64,000 bases of DNA from Tsukamurella conjunctivitidis (GTDB lineage Bacteria; Actinomycetota; Actinomycetes; Mycobacteriales; Mycobacteriaceae). This document shows, one piece after another, positions 8,771-16,468 of this stretch (position 1 is its first letter; each line of letters starts with the position of its first letter). The notes below the pieces were generated by a model. That model ran no database searches and was not told where the DNA came from. It saw nothing but the letters and a program-made list of their open reading frames with translations. The translations under genes and the position numbers were made by a program. The stretch covers positions 534,482-598,481 of the forward strand of contig NZ_VIGX01000002.1 of NCBI RefSeq assembly GCF_007858475.1. The letters run 5' to 3'.

Positions 8771-10218
8771 TGCTCGTCAATCCTCGCGATAGCCTGCTGG
8801 GCCGCCTCGGCCGAGCTCGTGCCCGGACGCCGGTGCAGGACCCATTCCTCGATGTTCCGCTGATCCGCGGCGGTGACCGCCAGGGCTCCCGGCGGCACGT
8901 CGCGCTTGATCACGGTACCCGCTCCGGTGTACGCGCCGTCGCCGACCTCCACCGGCGCGATGAGCATCGTGTCGGATCCGATGCGCACGTGGTCGCCGAT
9001 CACCGTTCGATGTTTGTTCACTCCGTCGTAATTCACCGTCACCGTGGCGCAGCCGATGTTGCTGCCCTCGCCGATGGTCGCGTCGCCGACGTAGCTCAGG
9101 TGCGGGATCTTGCTCCCCGCTCCGATCTGCGCGTTCTTGGTCTCCGCGAACGCGCCGATCTTGCCCTTCGGCCCGAGGTCCGTGTTCGGCCGCAGGTAGC
9201 TGAAGGGCCCTACGGTCGCGTTCTCCCGGATCACCGACAGGTGCACCTCGCTGCGGAGCACGGTCGCGCCGGCGCCGACCTCGCTGTCGACGAGCGTGGT
9301 GTCGGGGCCGATGACCGCGTCCTCGGCGACGACGGTGGCTCCCCGCAGGTGGGTGCCCGGGTGGATCACGACGTCGGGGGCGATCTCGACGTCGACGTCG
9401 ATGTACGTGCTCTCCGGATCGACGACGGTGACGCCGCCCAGCTGGTGCCGCTCCACGATCCGGCGGTTCAGCTCGCGGCCGAGCCGGGACAACTGGATGC
9501 GGTCGTTGCAGCCCGCGACCAGCATCTCGTCGTCGACGTGGTCACCGCGCACCAGCTGGCCCGCCGCCCGGGCGATGCCGATGACGTCGGTGAGGTACAG
9601 CTCGCCCTGCGAGTTGTCGGGGCGCAGCTGCGCCAGCGCGGCGACGAGCTGCGCGTGATCGAAGGCGTAGACGCCGGAGTTGATCTCCGTGATCGCGAGC
9701 TGCTCCGGGGTCGCGTCCTTCTGCTCGACGATCTGGGTGACCTGCCCGTCCTGCGTGCGCAGCACGCGGCCGTAGCCCGTCGGGTCGTCGACCGCGGTGG
9801 TGAGGACGGTGACCGCGGCGCCCTCGCCGCCGGTGTGCGTGTCGAGGAGTTCCCGCAGGGTCCTGGCGTCGAGGAGGGGGACGTCGGCGGCCGTGACGAT
9901 CACGGTGCCGGCGAAGTCCGCCGGAAGGGCGCCGAGCCCTGCCTGCACCGCGTCGCCGGTGCCGCGCTGCTCCTCCTGCACCGCGACGAGGATCTCGTGC
10001 TCCAGCTCGCCCGCCGTGGCGAGGGCGGCCGCGGACACCCGGTCCCGGTCGTGCCCGACGACCACCACGAGGTGCTCCGGCGCCGTGCCCGCCGCGGCGT
10101 GCAGGGCGTGCCCCAACAGCGTGCGGCCGGCGATCGCGTGCAGCACCTTCGGTGTCTTCGACCGCATCCGCGTTCCCGCGCCCGCGGCGAGGATCACCAC
10201 CGCTGTACCGTTCGCCAT
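8767..10218 (-). CDS. glmU: Bifunctional GlmU (uridyltransferase / acetyltransferase)
   Basis: 483 residues. Acetylates glucosamine-1-phosphate and uridylates the product to UDP-GlcNAc, the precursor of peptidoglycan and arabinogalactan linker. N-terminal uridyltransferase domain with [18 protein letters not shown] at the start; C-terminal left-handed beta helix of hexapeptide repeats from about residue 260, including the acetyl-CoA region GNIG-like turns ([18 protein letters not shown]). AGGAG lies before the ATG. First gene of the glmU-prs operon, reading away from tRNA-Gln. Confidence 0.98.
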   Translation of the reverse strand: MANGTAVVILAAGAGTRMRSKTPKVLHAIAGRTLLGHALHAAAGTAPEHLVVVVGHDRDRVSAAALATAGELEHEILVAVQEEQRGTGDAVQAGLGALPADFAGTVIVTAADVPLLDARTLRELLDTHTGGEGAAVTVLTTAVDDPTGYGRVLRTQDGQVTQIVEQKDATPEQLAITEINSGVYAFDHAQLVAALAQLRPDNSQGELYLTDVIGIARAAGQLVRGDHVDDEMLVAGCNDRIQLSRLGRELNRRIVERHQLGGVTVVDPESTYIDVDVEIAPDVVIHPGTHLRGATVVAEDAVIGPDTTLVDSEVGAGATVLRSEVHLSVIRENATVGPFSYLRPNTDLGPKGKIGAFAETKNAQIGAGSKIPHLSYVGDATIGEGSNIGCATVTVNYDGVNKHRTVIGDHVRIGSDTMLIAPVEVGDGAYTGAGTVIKRDVPPGALAVTAADQRNIEEWVLHRRPGTSSAEAAQQAIARIDEQ

Positions 10219-10352
10219 CGCTGCTCCTGAGGTCTCGTGCCGTGTCGTACGTTCGCGTCGAGCGTCGGCGCAATCCTACGAGAGCCGCCCCCGTGGAGCG
10301 TCCGTGGCACAATGCTGAACGACGGTCCCGCGCAGCTGCTGCCCGGGCTCGA

Positions 10353-10424
10353 TCTCCCGTGGTGTAATCGGCAACACTTCTGATTTTGGTTCAGACATTT
10401 CAGGTTCGAGTCCTGGCGGGAGAG
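10353..10424 (+). tRNA. tRNA-Gln (UUG anticodon)
   Basis: A full cloverleaf folds: acceptor TCTCCCG/CGGGAGA (10353-10359 with 10417-10423), D arm GTGT/ACAC, anticodon stem TCTGA/TCAGA enclosing TTTTGGT with anticodon TTG at 10386-10388, T arm TCAGG/CCTGG with loop TTCGAGT, discriminator G at 10424 followed by CA. The 3' part from 10401 is also the phage attachment core, so the 3' end of this gene is now phage-supplied DNA identical to the host version. A CACAAT -10-like element lies upstream near 10308-10313. Confidence 0.95.
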
Positions 10425-10427
10425 CAG
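10401..10427 (+). other. attL core (27-bp direct repeat in tRNA-Gln)
   Basis: 27 bases from T-arm to just past the acceptor stem of tRNA-Gln, repeated without mismatch at 60923-60949. The bases on either side differ between the two copies, which fixes the core length. This is the left junction of the prophage; the integrase gene begins 86 bases further right. Confidence 0.95.
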
Positions 10428-10512
10428 CGAAAGGCCAGTTCAGAGAGCTACGACCGACACGTCTCAACAGATCTGGTGGACGTATCAACGGTTCTCGCAC
10501 TACCCTCGGCCT

Positions 10513-11637
10513 ATGGCGAGCGTGCGACCACACACCTCTCGCAAGGGTGTGACTACCTACTCGGTGCTCTACCGCGACCAGGGCAAACAGCGCTCCGTCA
10601 CGCTCACAGACCAGTCGCGCGCGGAAGAGTTGGCCCAGCTCATGGGCATGATCGGCGTCGAGAAGGCGCTCGCGGTGACCTTCGGCGAGACCGAGGAAGA
10701 CGCGGATGAAGATGCACCGGCGGTCCGCACTCTCGCGCAGTACCTCGACCAGCACATCGAAGAGTCGACGAGCGCCAGCTCGGCGACCAAGGGGAACTAC
10801 CGCAGATACGTTGCGACACTTCGAGATGGGATCGGCGCGATGCCCCTGGACGAGGTGACCAAGGCGGATGTTCGGCGATGGGTGAAAGGGCTGCAGGCCT
10901 CAGGCAAGACCGGGAAGACGGTCAAGAACCACCTCGCGTTCGTGGCGGGCGTGCTCAACGGGGCTGTCGAGGACGGTGACCTGCAGAAGAATCCGTGTCA
11001 CGGCGTCAGTGTGGGCGACTCCTCGCGCACCATCCAGCCGGTGTTCCTGACCGCCCAGCAGGTCCGAACCATCGCCGAGGCATGCGGCCCGTACGAAGGC
11101 CTGGTGATGTGGCTCGCGGGGACGGGGATGCGGTGGAGCGAGGCGACCGCACTGCGAGTGTCTGACGTCGATGTTGCGGCGCGGACTGCTCGGGTGACGC
11201 AGGCATGGAAGCGGCAGTACGGGGAGAACCGCGGCGACGGGATGCGGCTCGGGCCGCCCAAGTCGAAGAAGTCGGTGCGCACAGTCAACGTGTCGGCGGA
11301 CCTACTCGCCGCCGTCGAGACGGAGCTCGAGCGCGCGCCGGGCGAACTGCTGTTCCAGTCGACGGTGGGGACGCGCGTGAACATCGACGTGTTCCGGTCC
11401 ACGTACTGGGTCCCGGCGGTCGCCGGGATGGTCCCGCGGCCGAGGATCCACGACCTGCGGCACACATGCGCGTCGCTGATGATCAAGGCCGGCGTGCCGC
11501 TCACCACTGTGCAGGCGCACCTCGGCCACGAGTCGATCAAGACGACATCCGACATCTACGGGCACCTGGACAGGGAGGCCGGCCAGCGCGCAGCCGCTGC
11601 TATTGCGGCGGCGTTCGCGGAGGATTCGGGGGAGTAG
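10513..11637 (+). CDS. Tyrosine-family phage integrase
   Basis: 374 residues; catalyses recombination between attP and attB in tRNA-Gln. N-terminal arm-binding region (residues 1-60), SAM-like core-binding domain (about 72-170) and catalytic domain with Arg207 (TGMRWSEA), Lys near 250-253, His313-x-x-Arg316 (HDLRHTC), His339 (LGHES) and nucleophile Tyr349 (SDIYGH). Complete for the family. The ATG lies only about 8 bases after a TACCCT -10-like element (10500-10505) with no ribosome site, so the message may be leaderless. Confidence 0.96.
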   Translation: MASVRPHTSRKGVTTYSVLYRDQGKQRSVTLTDQSRAEELAQLMGMIGVEKALAVTFGETEEDADEDAPAVRTLAQYLDQHIEESTSASSATKGNYRRYVATLRDGIGAMPLDEVTKADVRRWVKGLQASGKTGKTVKNHLAFVAGVLNGAVEDGDLQKNPCHGVSVGDSSRTIQPVFLTAQQVRTIAEACGPYEGLVMWLAGTGMRWSEATALRVSDVDVAARTARVTQAWKRQYGENRGDGMRLGPPKSKKSVRTVNVSADLLAAVETELERAPGELLFQSTVGTRVNIDVFRSTYWVPAVAGMVPRPRIHDLRHTCASLMIKAGVPLTTVQAHLGHESIKTTSDIYGHLDREAGQRAAAAIAAAFAEDSGE

Positions 11638-11774
11638 GTCCCCGCGGCGGCACGGATCGCCGCGACGATGCGGGCGTCGAGCTCGGGCGCGGGCGGTGCG
11701 CTGCGGCCTCGGCCGGCCATCGCGAGGGCGTACCAACCGCGGAGTCGGGTGCGGGCGTAGCGGACGAGGCTCAT
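11556..11774 (-). CDS. Small hypothetical protein convergent with integrase
   Basis: 72 residues, unrecognised, basic and alanine-rich. It is listed because the reading frame from 11774 to about 11640 uses G or C at nearly every third position, as true genes here do, while the other frames do not. Its last 82 bases overlap the 3' end of the integrase gene on the other strand. Weak ribosome site only. Could be an antisense artefact. Confidence 0.38.
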   Translation of the reverse strand: MSLVRYARTRLRGWYALAMAGRGRSAPPAPELDARIVAAIRAAAGTYSPESSANAAAIAAAARWPASLSRCP

Positions 11775-11811
11775 ACCTATTGGACGCACCAGCCCGCCGA
11801 TCGGTTCCCGA

Positions 11812-12033
11812 TCACGTGCGGTCGATGAACACCGCCTCGACGGTCAGGCCGGGCGCGCGCTCGGTAAGCAGGTTCGCCACCGTTCGGCGTGCGCCTCTCT
11901 CGGTGATGTGACTGGCATTCCAGCGCCGTTCGCGGCCGATGCAGTTGCGCGTTGTCCATGAGACCTCCCAGAGGAGCACGTCGAGGATCGCGATGTGGTC
12001 GCTTGGTTCAGAGGTGCGGATCGTCAGCTCCAC
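11812..12033 (-). CDS. Small hypothetical protein
   Basis: 73 residues from GTG at 12033, chosen because GGAGAG (12042-12047) lies at proper spacing; an ATG at 12060 has no ribosome site. The sequence begins VELTIRTSEPSDHI and ends AVFIDRT with an alternating beta-strand and helix pattern; composition is ordinary protein-like. No family recognised. Lies between the integrase and the cold-shock gene, on the opposite strand. Confidence 0.5.
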   Translation of the reverse strand: MELTIRTSEPSDHIAILDVLLWEVSWTTRNCIGRERRWNASHITERGARRTVANLLTERAPGLTVEAVFIDRT

Positions 12034-12369
12034 GCGAATGACTCTCCGACTTAGGTCCATGCGGCGGACGGTACGCCTTGCGGATGACTTGCCGGTGGCA
12101 TCGCTGCACCAGCGAAGTACGCCTAGGGGGATTTTCGGATGTTCGCGCGGAGGGGAGGAGGTAATCAATTCACCCTGATCGAGCGCAGCGCAACAGCTGC
12201 GCATGTGCTACTCTGAAAGAGGTTGAGTTTCTTGGTGATACGCTCGCGAGAACTTCACGCGGTAGGTAATCATCGAATTCCCGTATGTCTGTACTTCGAC
12301 TTCGTAGAACTCCGCACGCCCAGGGCCGAATCCTTCGCGCCCTGTCAATTCATACTTCAGGAGATCTTC
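12034..12369 (+). promoter_or_regulatory. Intergenic region with probable csp promoter and long leader
   Basis: 336 bases without a convincing gene. A TGTGCTACTCT extended -10-like element (TACTCT at 12209-12214) would start a transcript near 12221, giving a 5' leader of about 150 bases before the cold-shock ATG. Long structured leaders are usual for CspA-type mRNAs, where they act in temperature-dependent control. AGGAG sits 8 bases before the ATG. The same GTGCTAC core occurs in two other proposed phage promoters. Confidence 0.4.
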
Positions 12370-12579
12370 ATGGCTCAAGGTACCGTCAAATGGTTCAACA
12401 GCGACAAGGGATTCGGCTTCATCACCCCTGACGACGGCAGCAAGGACCTCTTCGTCCACTTCTCCGGGATCGTCAGTAACGGCGGCTTCCGCACTCTCGA
12501 GGAGAACAACCGCGTCTCCTTCGACGCAGAGGCCGGCGACCGCGGGCCCCAGGCCGTCGCGGTGCAGGTCCTACCCTGA
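12370..12579 (+). CDS. Cold-shock domain protein (CspA-like)
   Basis: 69-residue single OB-fold RNA/DNA chaperone. RNP1 (KGFGFIT) and RNP2 (LFVHFS) motifs are intact, preceded by [11 protein letters not shown]. Such proteins melt RNA structure and can antiterminate. It is inside the prophage beside the integrase on the plus strand, so it is probably expressed in the lysogen; a strong terminator follows at 12717. Its codon use resembles a host csp, suggesting capture by the phage. Confidence 0.95.
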   Translation: MAQGTVKWFNSDKGFGFITPDDGSKDLFVHFSGIVSNGGFRTLEENNRVSFDAEAGDRGPQAVAVQVLP

Positions 12580-12716
12580 CCAGCACTGACGTAGATCGCA
12601 CCGAGTCCCCTACCTGGTGGGACAAGTTGCGACACTCCGTCGACGAATTCTTCCGCCGCGGCGAGCAAGGAACGAAGCTCTACCCCTAGCGGCTGATACA
12701 CCGACCTACCGGGTCA

Positions 12717-12747
12717 CTGGCCCCCGCCGAAAGGCGGGGGCCAGTTT
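12717..12747 (+). terminator. Rho-independent terminator after csp
   Basis: A perfect 12-bp stem CTGGCCCCCGCC / GGCGGGGGCCAG with a GAAA tetraloop, followed by TTT. It ends the csp transcript and also separates it from the convergent DUF5994 cluster. Confidence 0.88.
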
Positions 12748-12782
12748 CGTTGCCATGGGTGCGGCGCTTTCACCGCGCGGGG

Positions 12783-13205
12783 TCAATCCGGCGCGTGCGC
12801 GACGTGACCGCCTGCGCCGTGCCTAGTGGGCGGCACGACTGTGAGTCGGAGGATGTGCCCTGTGTCCGCCTGCACGCGCATCTCCTCGCGCGGCTGATCA
12901 CGCTCCGGGGCGTCGAGGACGAGACCGTTGAGGTGCATCCCCTGAAGTCGCCCGGCAGTTTCGTAGTTCCATGCGAATGTGATTCGCTCGACGCTCCGTC
13001 CGAGCGCCAGCCCGCAGCTGTAGGCGAGGTCGTGGATCTCGGCAGCGTAGTCGGTCGAGCGAGGCCACCACAGGCCGGCTTTCAGGTCCTCGTCGAGGTC
13101 CAGTCGTACGCGCTGTGTGCCGGTGTCCAACCGGTGCTTGGCGTGAGGGGAGCTCAACGCGCCATGTTCGTTGGCGGTTGATGAGGTCGGATGGGCATCG
13201 CTCAC
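12783..13205 (-). CDS. DUF5994-like protein, third copy
   Basis: 140 residues from GTG at 13205. It carries the signature LWWPRSTDYAAEIHDLAY and, later, a Trp-containing strand region (ITFAWNYETAGR) and LRLTVVPP, which align with the two related genes upstream. This copy is the most divergent: the metal- or ligand-like DGVWW is LKAGLWW and the C terminus is His/Gly-rich. Role of DUF5994 is unknown. Last gene of the minus-strand accessory cluster 14586-12783. Confidence 0.7.
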   Translation of the reverse strand: MSDAHPTSSTANEHGALSSPHAKHRLDTGTQRVRLDLDEDLKAGLWWPRSTDYAAEIHDLAYSCGLALGRSVERITFAWNYETAGRLQGMHLNGLVLDAPERDQPREEMRVQADTGHILRLTVVPPTRHGAGGHVAHAPD

Positions 13206-13242
13206 ACCGTTCCGCTCTGGCGTGATGCGATAGGTGCATCGC

Positions 13243-13674
13243 TCATGCGGGTAGATTGCGGGCGGCGATCTCTTCCGCGGCCGATGTGGACGCGTCAGGG
13301 GCGATGAGGGCGTAGATGATCGCGACTCGGGGGCCGCTGAAGACCACCAGCCCCGCGGTGACGAGAAGGCGGGTTGCGATGGCGTCGCCGTCGCGCGCCG
13401 GGAGTTGGCGGGCACGTGTCGTCCAATCCGCGGGGCTGAAGTGGATGCACTCGAGAGCCTGGAGCTTCAACCCGACCGACGGGAGCACGGTCGGAAGCTC
13501 GGCCTGCAGATCACGACTGCGGGGCCACCACACGCCGTCGATCCCGCGCGTGAGAGCGGTCCTGTGCGGTAGGAGGACTCGGCCGGGTATCGGCGTCGGG
13601 GTTCCGTCCCGGGTGAGTCCCCGGCTGAGGAGTCGGCGTAGGGCCTCGGGCCCGGGCTGTGCGCGTGATCTCAC
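13243..13674 (-). CDS. DUF5994-like protein, second copy
   Basis: 143 residues with GIDGVWWPRSRDLQAELPTV, then ADWTTRARQLPARDGDAIAT, then a hydrophobic strand VAIIYALIAPDAS, the order of elements in DUF5994 proteins. Overlaps the preceding gene by 4 bases (ATGA type), so translation is coupled. Function unknown; the family is common on actinobacterial chromosomes and unusual in a prophage. Confidence 0.75.
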   Translation of the reverse strand: MRSRAQPGPEALRRLLSRGLTRDGTPTPIPGRVLLPHRTALTRGIDGVWWPRSRDLQAELPTVLPSVGLKLQALECIHFSPADWTTRARQLPARDGDAIATRLLVTAGLVVFSGPRVAIIYALIAPDASTSAAEEIAARNLPA

Positions 13675-13979
13675 TCGACGCCCGGGTCGGTGGAAATGAC
13701 TGCCCTCGCGTCATCGCGCGCGGTGGTCAAGGCTGCGATGACGCTATCGAGGACGGCGATCGGGATCCCGATTCGCCGCGGCGACTTCTGGTCGGTGACC
13801 AGTAGTTCGACATCGGCGGCGGAAATGTCGCCGGCCTTGTTGTTGAGCGTCTTGATCGTGGTCTCGATGGTGACCTGGCGGTGGGTCAGTGTGCGGGCCG
13901 ACCACCATCGTTCGACGGAGCCGTCGAGGTTGCGGTAGGTCGTGATGGGGTCCAGATCCATGCGCAGGTGATCGTTCAT
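13671..13979 (-). CDS. Hypothetical protein in DUF5994 cluster
   Basis: 102 residues, no family recognised. Predicted mixed alpha/beta with a Trp-Trp pair (VERWWSARTLTHRQ) near residue 25 and a helical C terminus. Overlaps its neighbours by 4 bases on both sides, which makes it part of the same operon as the DUF5994 copies. Confidence 0.7.
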   Translation of the reverse strand: MNDHLRMDLDPITTYRNLDGSVERWWSARTLTHRQVTIETTIKTLNNKAGDISAADVELLVTDQKSPRRIGIPIAVLDSVIAALTTARDDARAVISTDPGVE

Positions 13980-14512
13980 GGCGATACCTCAGCGACAGGC
14001 GGAGCTGTTCGGGAAGCCGGCGGTGCATGGCCGCCCTCGTTGTCCCACACGCGCTCAGCGTCCTGCCGTTGATGGAGCCTCGATGTGGTCTCAGCCGCTT
14101 TCACGTTGAAGGCGTGCGCGAACTGGGATAGAGCGCCGGTCATGGCGAGCACGGAGGCCAGCTCCGCGACCTCCTGTTCCGTGCCTGGAGGGATCAGAGC
14201 GCACACCAACGAGGACTTGATTCCAACGAATCGAACTGTGTCGAGCTCCTGCGTGGTGTAGCCGTCCAGCCGAACGACATCGCCGTCGATCAGCACCTTC
14301 CGAGGAGCAGCGTCCCAGTTGGAATAGCGATAGCACACCCTCTCAAGTCCGCAGACGCGGTCGCGGAGGAGCGGATATACCTGCTGCAGTTCGTCATGCA
14401 GGTCGCGTGAGCGAGGCCACCAGACGCCGTCGACTGCGCCGACGATCGAGCCGATCGGTTTCAGTTCGAACCGCGCAGGGACAGGTGCCATAGGGGGAAG
14501 TGGATGCGTCAT
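13976..14512 (-). CDS. DUF5994-like protein, first copy
   Basis: 178 residues, the best match of the three: GAVDGVWWPRSRDLHDEL at residues 25-42, LERVCYRYSNWDAAPRKV, DGDVVRLDGYTTQELDTV, and LVCALIPPGTEQEVAELA. A low-complexity tail of about 40 residues follows. It may be preceded by a short translationally coupled membrane peptide (14509-14586). Function unknown. Confidence 0.8.
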   Translation of the reverse strand: MTHPLPPMAPVPARFELKPIGSIVGAVDGVWWPRSRDLHDELQQVYPLLRDRVCGLERVCYRYSNWDAAPRKVLIDGDVVRLDGYTTQELDTVRFVGIKSSLVCALIPPGTEQEVAELASVLAMTGALSQFAHAFNVKAAETTSRLHQRQDAERVWDNEGGHAPPASRTAPPVAEVSP

Positions 14513-14586
14513 GAGGACGCTCCGATCCGGAACAGAATTCCGATGAGCAAGCCGAGAGCACCAAGGGGATCCCGGTGGGAAATCAA
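14509..14586 (-). CDS. Possible 25-residue membrane peptide
   Basis: TTG start at 14586 with GAGGGTGAG before it; 25 residues with one hydrophobic stretch (LGALGLLIGILF). Its TGA overlaps the ATG of the first DUF5994 gene, a typical coupling arrangement. Too short to be sure. Confidence 0.3.
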   Translation of the reverse strand: MISHRDPLGALGLLIGILFRIGASS

Positions 14587-14645
14587 CTCACCCTCAGTCT
14601 ACGCCCCGCGGCTCTCGTGCGCTGTTCTCGCTCAATAGCGTTCGC

Positions 14646-14744
14646 TCAGCTCATGCTCCAAGCGAGGAGAACCGCGACCACCCCGCCAACGATCCACGGC
14701 CACTTGCGACGACGCTTGGGCTCTATTTCTCGTTGTTCGCTCAT
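14646..14744 (-). CDS. 32-residue single-pass membrane protein
   Basis: ATG at 14744 is preceded by AGGGAAG at good spacing. The peptide has a charged start (MSEQREIEPKRRRK) and one membrane helix (WPWIVGGVVAVLLAW), then ends. This looks like the N terminus of the membrane-anchored Ltp-like lipoprotein/superinfection-exclusion proteins of Gram-positive phages without the extracellular part, so it may be a remnant or a real short protein. Confidence 0.55.
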   Translation of the reverse strand: MSEQREIEPKRRRKWPWIVGGVVAVLLAWSMS

Positions 14745-14854
14745 CTTCCCTGTCTACCGGAACTGATCGCAGCGTGCCCGTGGCGTGGCCTCGTTGGCGC
14801 CTGGACGTCTTCCGCGTCAATCGGTGTCTGCAAATCAGGCGTACGCTATACCGC

Positions 14855-15019
14855 ATGATGGGTTGGCGGGTACGCATCGGAGGGTGGAGTACCACCGTCC
14901 GAGCTGACGACCAGCCCAGCGCCGTCAGATCTGCGCTCGCGCGAGCAGCCAGAGTGGGCCTGGTGCAGAACTGGCCGCACAGTCAGCGAGTGCACGTGCG
15001 GCGACTGCGGTCAGCATGA
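14855..15019 (+). CDS. Small basic hypothetical protein, possibly leaderless
   Basis: 54 residues from ATG 14855 (a second ATG follows at 14858). Arg-rich, with a beta hairpin-like start (WRVRIGGWSTTV) and a helix. No ribosome site; a TACGCT/TATACC element lies directly upstream at about 14841-14852, so a leaderless transcript is likely. Diverges from the 32-residue membrane protein gene. Not recognised. Confidence 0.4.
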   Translation: MMGWRVRIGGWSTTVRADDQPSAVRSALARAARVGLVQNWPHSQRVHVRRLRSA

Positions 15020-15030
15020 ACGATTAAGGC

Positions 15031-15067
15031 GGCTCCAATCTGTAATTCTCGGTTACAGTTTGGGGCC
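15031..15067 (-). terminator. Hairpin at the end of the late operon
   Basis: Imperfect inverted repeat GGCTCCAATCTGTAA / TTACAGTTTGGGGCC around a CTCGG-containing loop, 25 bases after the last late gene. It marks the end of the roughly 25-kb structural and lysis transcript. Confidence 0.6.
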
Positions 15068-15091
15068 GTTTCTCATGCTCGCGACCAACGG

Positions 15092-15487
15092 CTACACCAG
15101 GTCGCGGAGTCGTTCCGGCGGCTCCGGGATCGGTGCGTCTGGGGCGTGCCGACGGTGCGAGTCGATCAGCACCCGGATGTAGCCGATCGCGTCCCACCGC
15201 AGGCGCTTCTCCGCGGTCAGCTCGGCCTCGAGCCGGTCGAGGCGCGCGGTGAGTTCCTCGTAGTCCTCGTGCACCGCCTGGTACATCTCCTCGAGCCGCT
15301 TGATCTCGGACTGCGACACCCGATAGCTGGCGGTCGCGGGCTCGCGGTTGTGCCACCAGCGCGCCGCCGCGCCGAGGATGCCGGGCGCGCGGGCGGCGGT
15401 CTTCGATAGCAGCGCGGGCGGGCCGACGAGCAGGAAGATCACGAGCCACACGAGCGGCGGGATCCCCACGGGCGCGTCTGCGGTCAC
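15092..15487 (-). CDS. Membrane-anchored coiled-coil protein of lysis cassette
   Basis: 131 residues from GTG 15487 (overlaps the previous stop). One N-terminal membrane helix (LVWLVIFLLVGPPALL) followed by a long charged helix, about residues 55-105, with heptad-like pattern, and a Pro-rich end. Last gene of the lysis region. The layout (membrane anchor plus coiled coil) resembles spanin-like or LysZ-type accessory lysis proteins of actinophages, but there is no sequence motif. Confidence 0.7.
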   Translation of the reverse strand: MTADAPVGIPPLVWLVIFLLVGPPALLSKTAARAPGILGAAARWWHNREPATASYRVSQSEIKRLEEMYQAVHEDYEELTARLDRLEAELTAEKRLRWDAIGYIRVLIDSHRRHAPDAPIPEPPERLRDLV

Positions 15488-15900
15488 TGGCGTACTCCCC
15501 TGGTCTGGTCGGCGTAGCCGAGCGCGGACAGCCACGACGAGAACGCCACGATGAGGTACACCCATGGGCCGCGGAACCCGCCCAGCTCGTCGATCTGCGA
15601 TGAGCCGACGCCGACGGCGAGCGCGAACCACAGGACGCCGGCCACATGCAGCCCGGTGATACAGGTACGCGGCCACCGTGCGACGTACCCCCCGACGGCG
15701 AGCACCCCGGCCAGGATGAACAGGACGCCCCACACCGTCGCGGGCACGGACTGCTCGACGACGGACTGCGCCGCCGCGTTCTCGCCGAGCATGAAGTCCG
15801 CGCCCGCGACCGGCGACGCCGACACGAGCAGGAACATCGTGGGCCACCGGTAGCGCGGCGGCAGCAGCGGCGACCACGTACCGCGCCGGATGCGGATCAC
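15484..15900 (-). CDS. Multi-helix membrane protein (holin candidate)
   Basis: 138 residues with about four hydrophobic helices (residues 22-37, 54-72, 80-98, 108-126) and a short charged tail, from GTG 15900. Size, helix count and place just after the lysins fit the four-helix holin-like proteins of actinophages. GTGA overlap with its upstream neighbour. Confidence 0.7.
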   Translation of the reverse strand: MIRIRRGTWSPLLPPRYRWPTMFLLVSASPVAGADFMLGENAAAQSVVEQSVPATVWGVLFILAGVLAVGGYVARWPRTCITGLHVAGVLWFALAVGVGSSQIDELGGFRGPWVYLIVAFSSWLSALGYADQTRGVRQ

Positions 15901-16283
15901 GACGGCCAGCCGAGCCGCCGGCGCACCTCGGCCTGCGCGGCGTCGATGCCCTGGTTCAGCTCGTGCGGCAGCGGTACGCCCGCCTGCACCTGGTCGACGA
16001 TGCTGTCGGCCTGCCGCTGGGCCTCACGGGCGGCCTTCTTGGCGGCGCGCTCGGCGACGATCACCGGCAGCGTCGGCAGGGTCGCGACGTCGGCCGCGCT
16101 CGCCGCGCTCTTGAAGATCGACTGCGCGGTGGTCAGCAGCACGGCGGCGCCGAGCTGCAGCAGGTCCTCGCGCGTCGACGGGAACACGACCAGCACGGTG
16201 AGCGCGGTCTGCCCTGCGGTGGCGACGGCCCGGTTCACCCAGCCGGGCGCGAGCAGCGGCCCCTGGATTGCGTCCTTGAACAT
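15897..16283 (-). CDS. Hypothetical lysis-region protein, holin-like
   Basis: 128 residues. Two moderately hydrophobic stretches at about residues 22-36 and 42-58, then a charged helical region (VAERAAKKAAREAQRQADS) ending near the C terminus. Possible two-helix holin; not certain. ATG shares its A with the stop of the preceding gene (TGATG). Confidence 0.65.
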   Translation of the reverse strand: MFKDAIQGPLLAPGWVNRAVATAGQTALTVLVVFPSTREDLLQLGAAVLLTTAQSIFKSAASAADVATLPTLPVIVAERAAKKAAREAQRQADSIVDQVQAGVPLPHELNQGIDAAQAEVRRRLGWPS

Positions 16284-16468
16284 CACCGGCCTGCCTTCCG
16301 TGCGATCGAGCGGAGGTTGAGCACCCACACCAGGCCGTCGACGAGCACGGTCACCGGCCAGGAGTTGAGGATGCGGCGCGCGCGGTTTGGCACCGGCGAC
16401 AGGATCGCGTCGACGGGCATGGCGGGCAGAAAGCGGAGGCGGTCTATCAGACCGGGGCGGCGCTTCAC
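16283..16468 (-). CDS. Small hypothetical protein of lysis region
   Basis: 61 residues from GTG 16468, which overlaps the lysin A stop. Basic N terminus and one hydrophobic stretch (WPVTVLVDGLVWVLNL) near residues 37-52, so possibly a single-pass membrane protein. No family recognised. Confidence 0.6.
   Translation of the reverse strand: MKRRPGLIDRLRFLPAMPVDAILSPVPNRARRILNSWPVTVLVDGLVWVLNLRSIARKAGR

Noticed and set aside
12208-12459. Minus-strand frame of 83 codons opposite the csp leader and start
   Set aside because: No start with a ribosome site, overlaps an undoubted csp gene, and the reading ends within its presumed leader.
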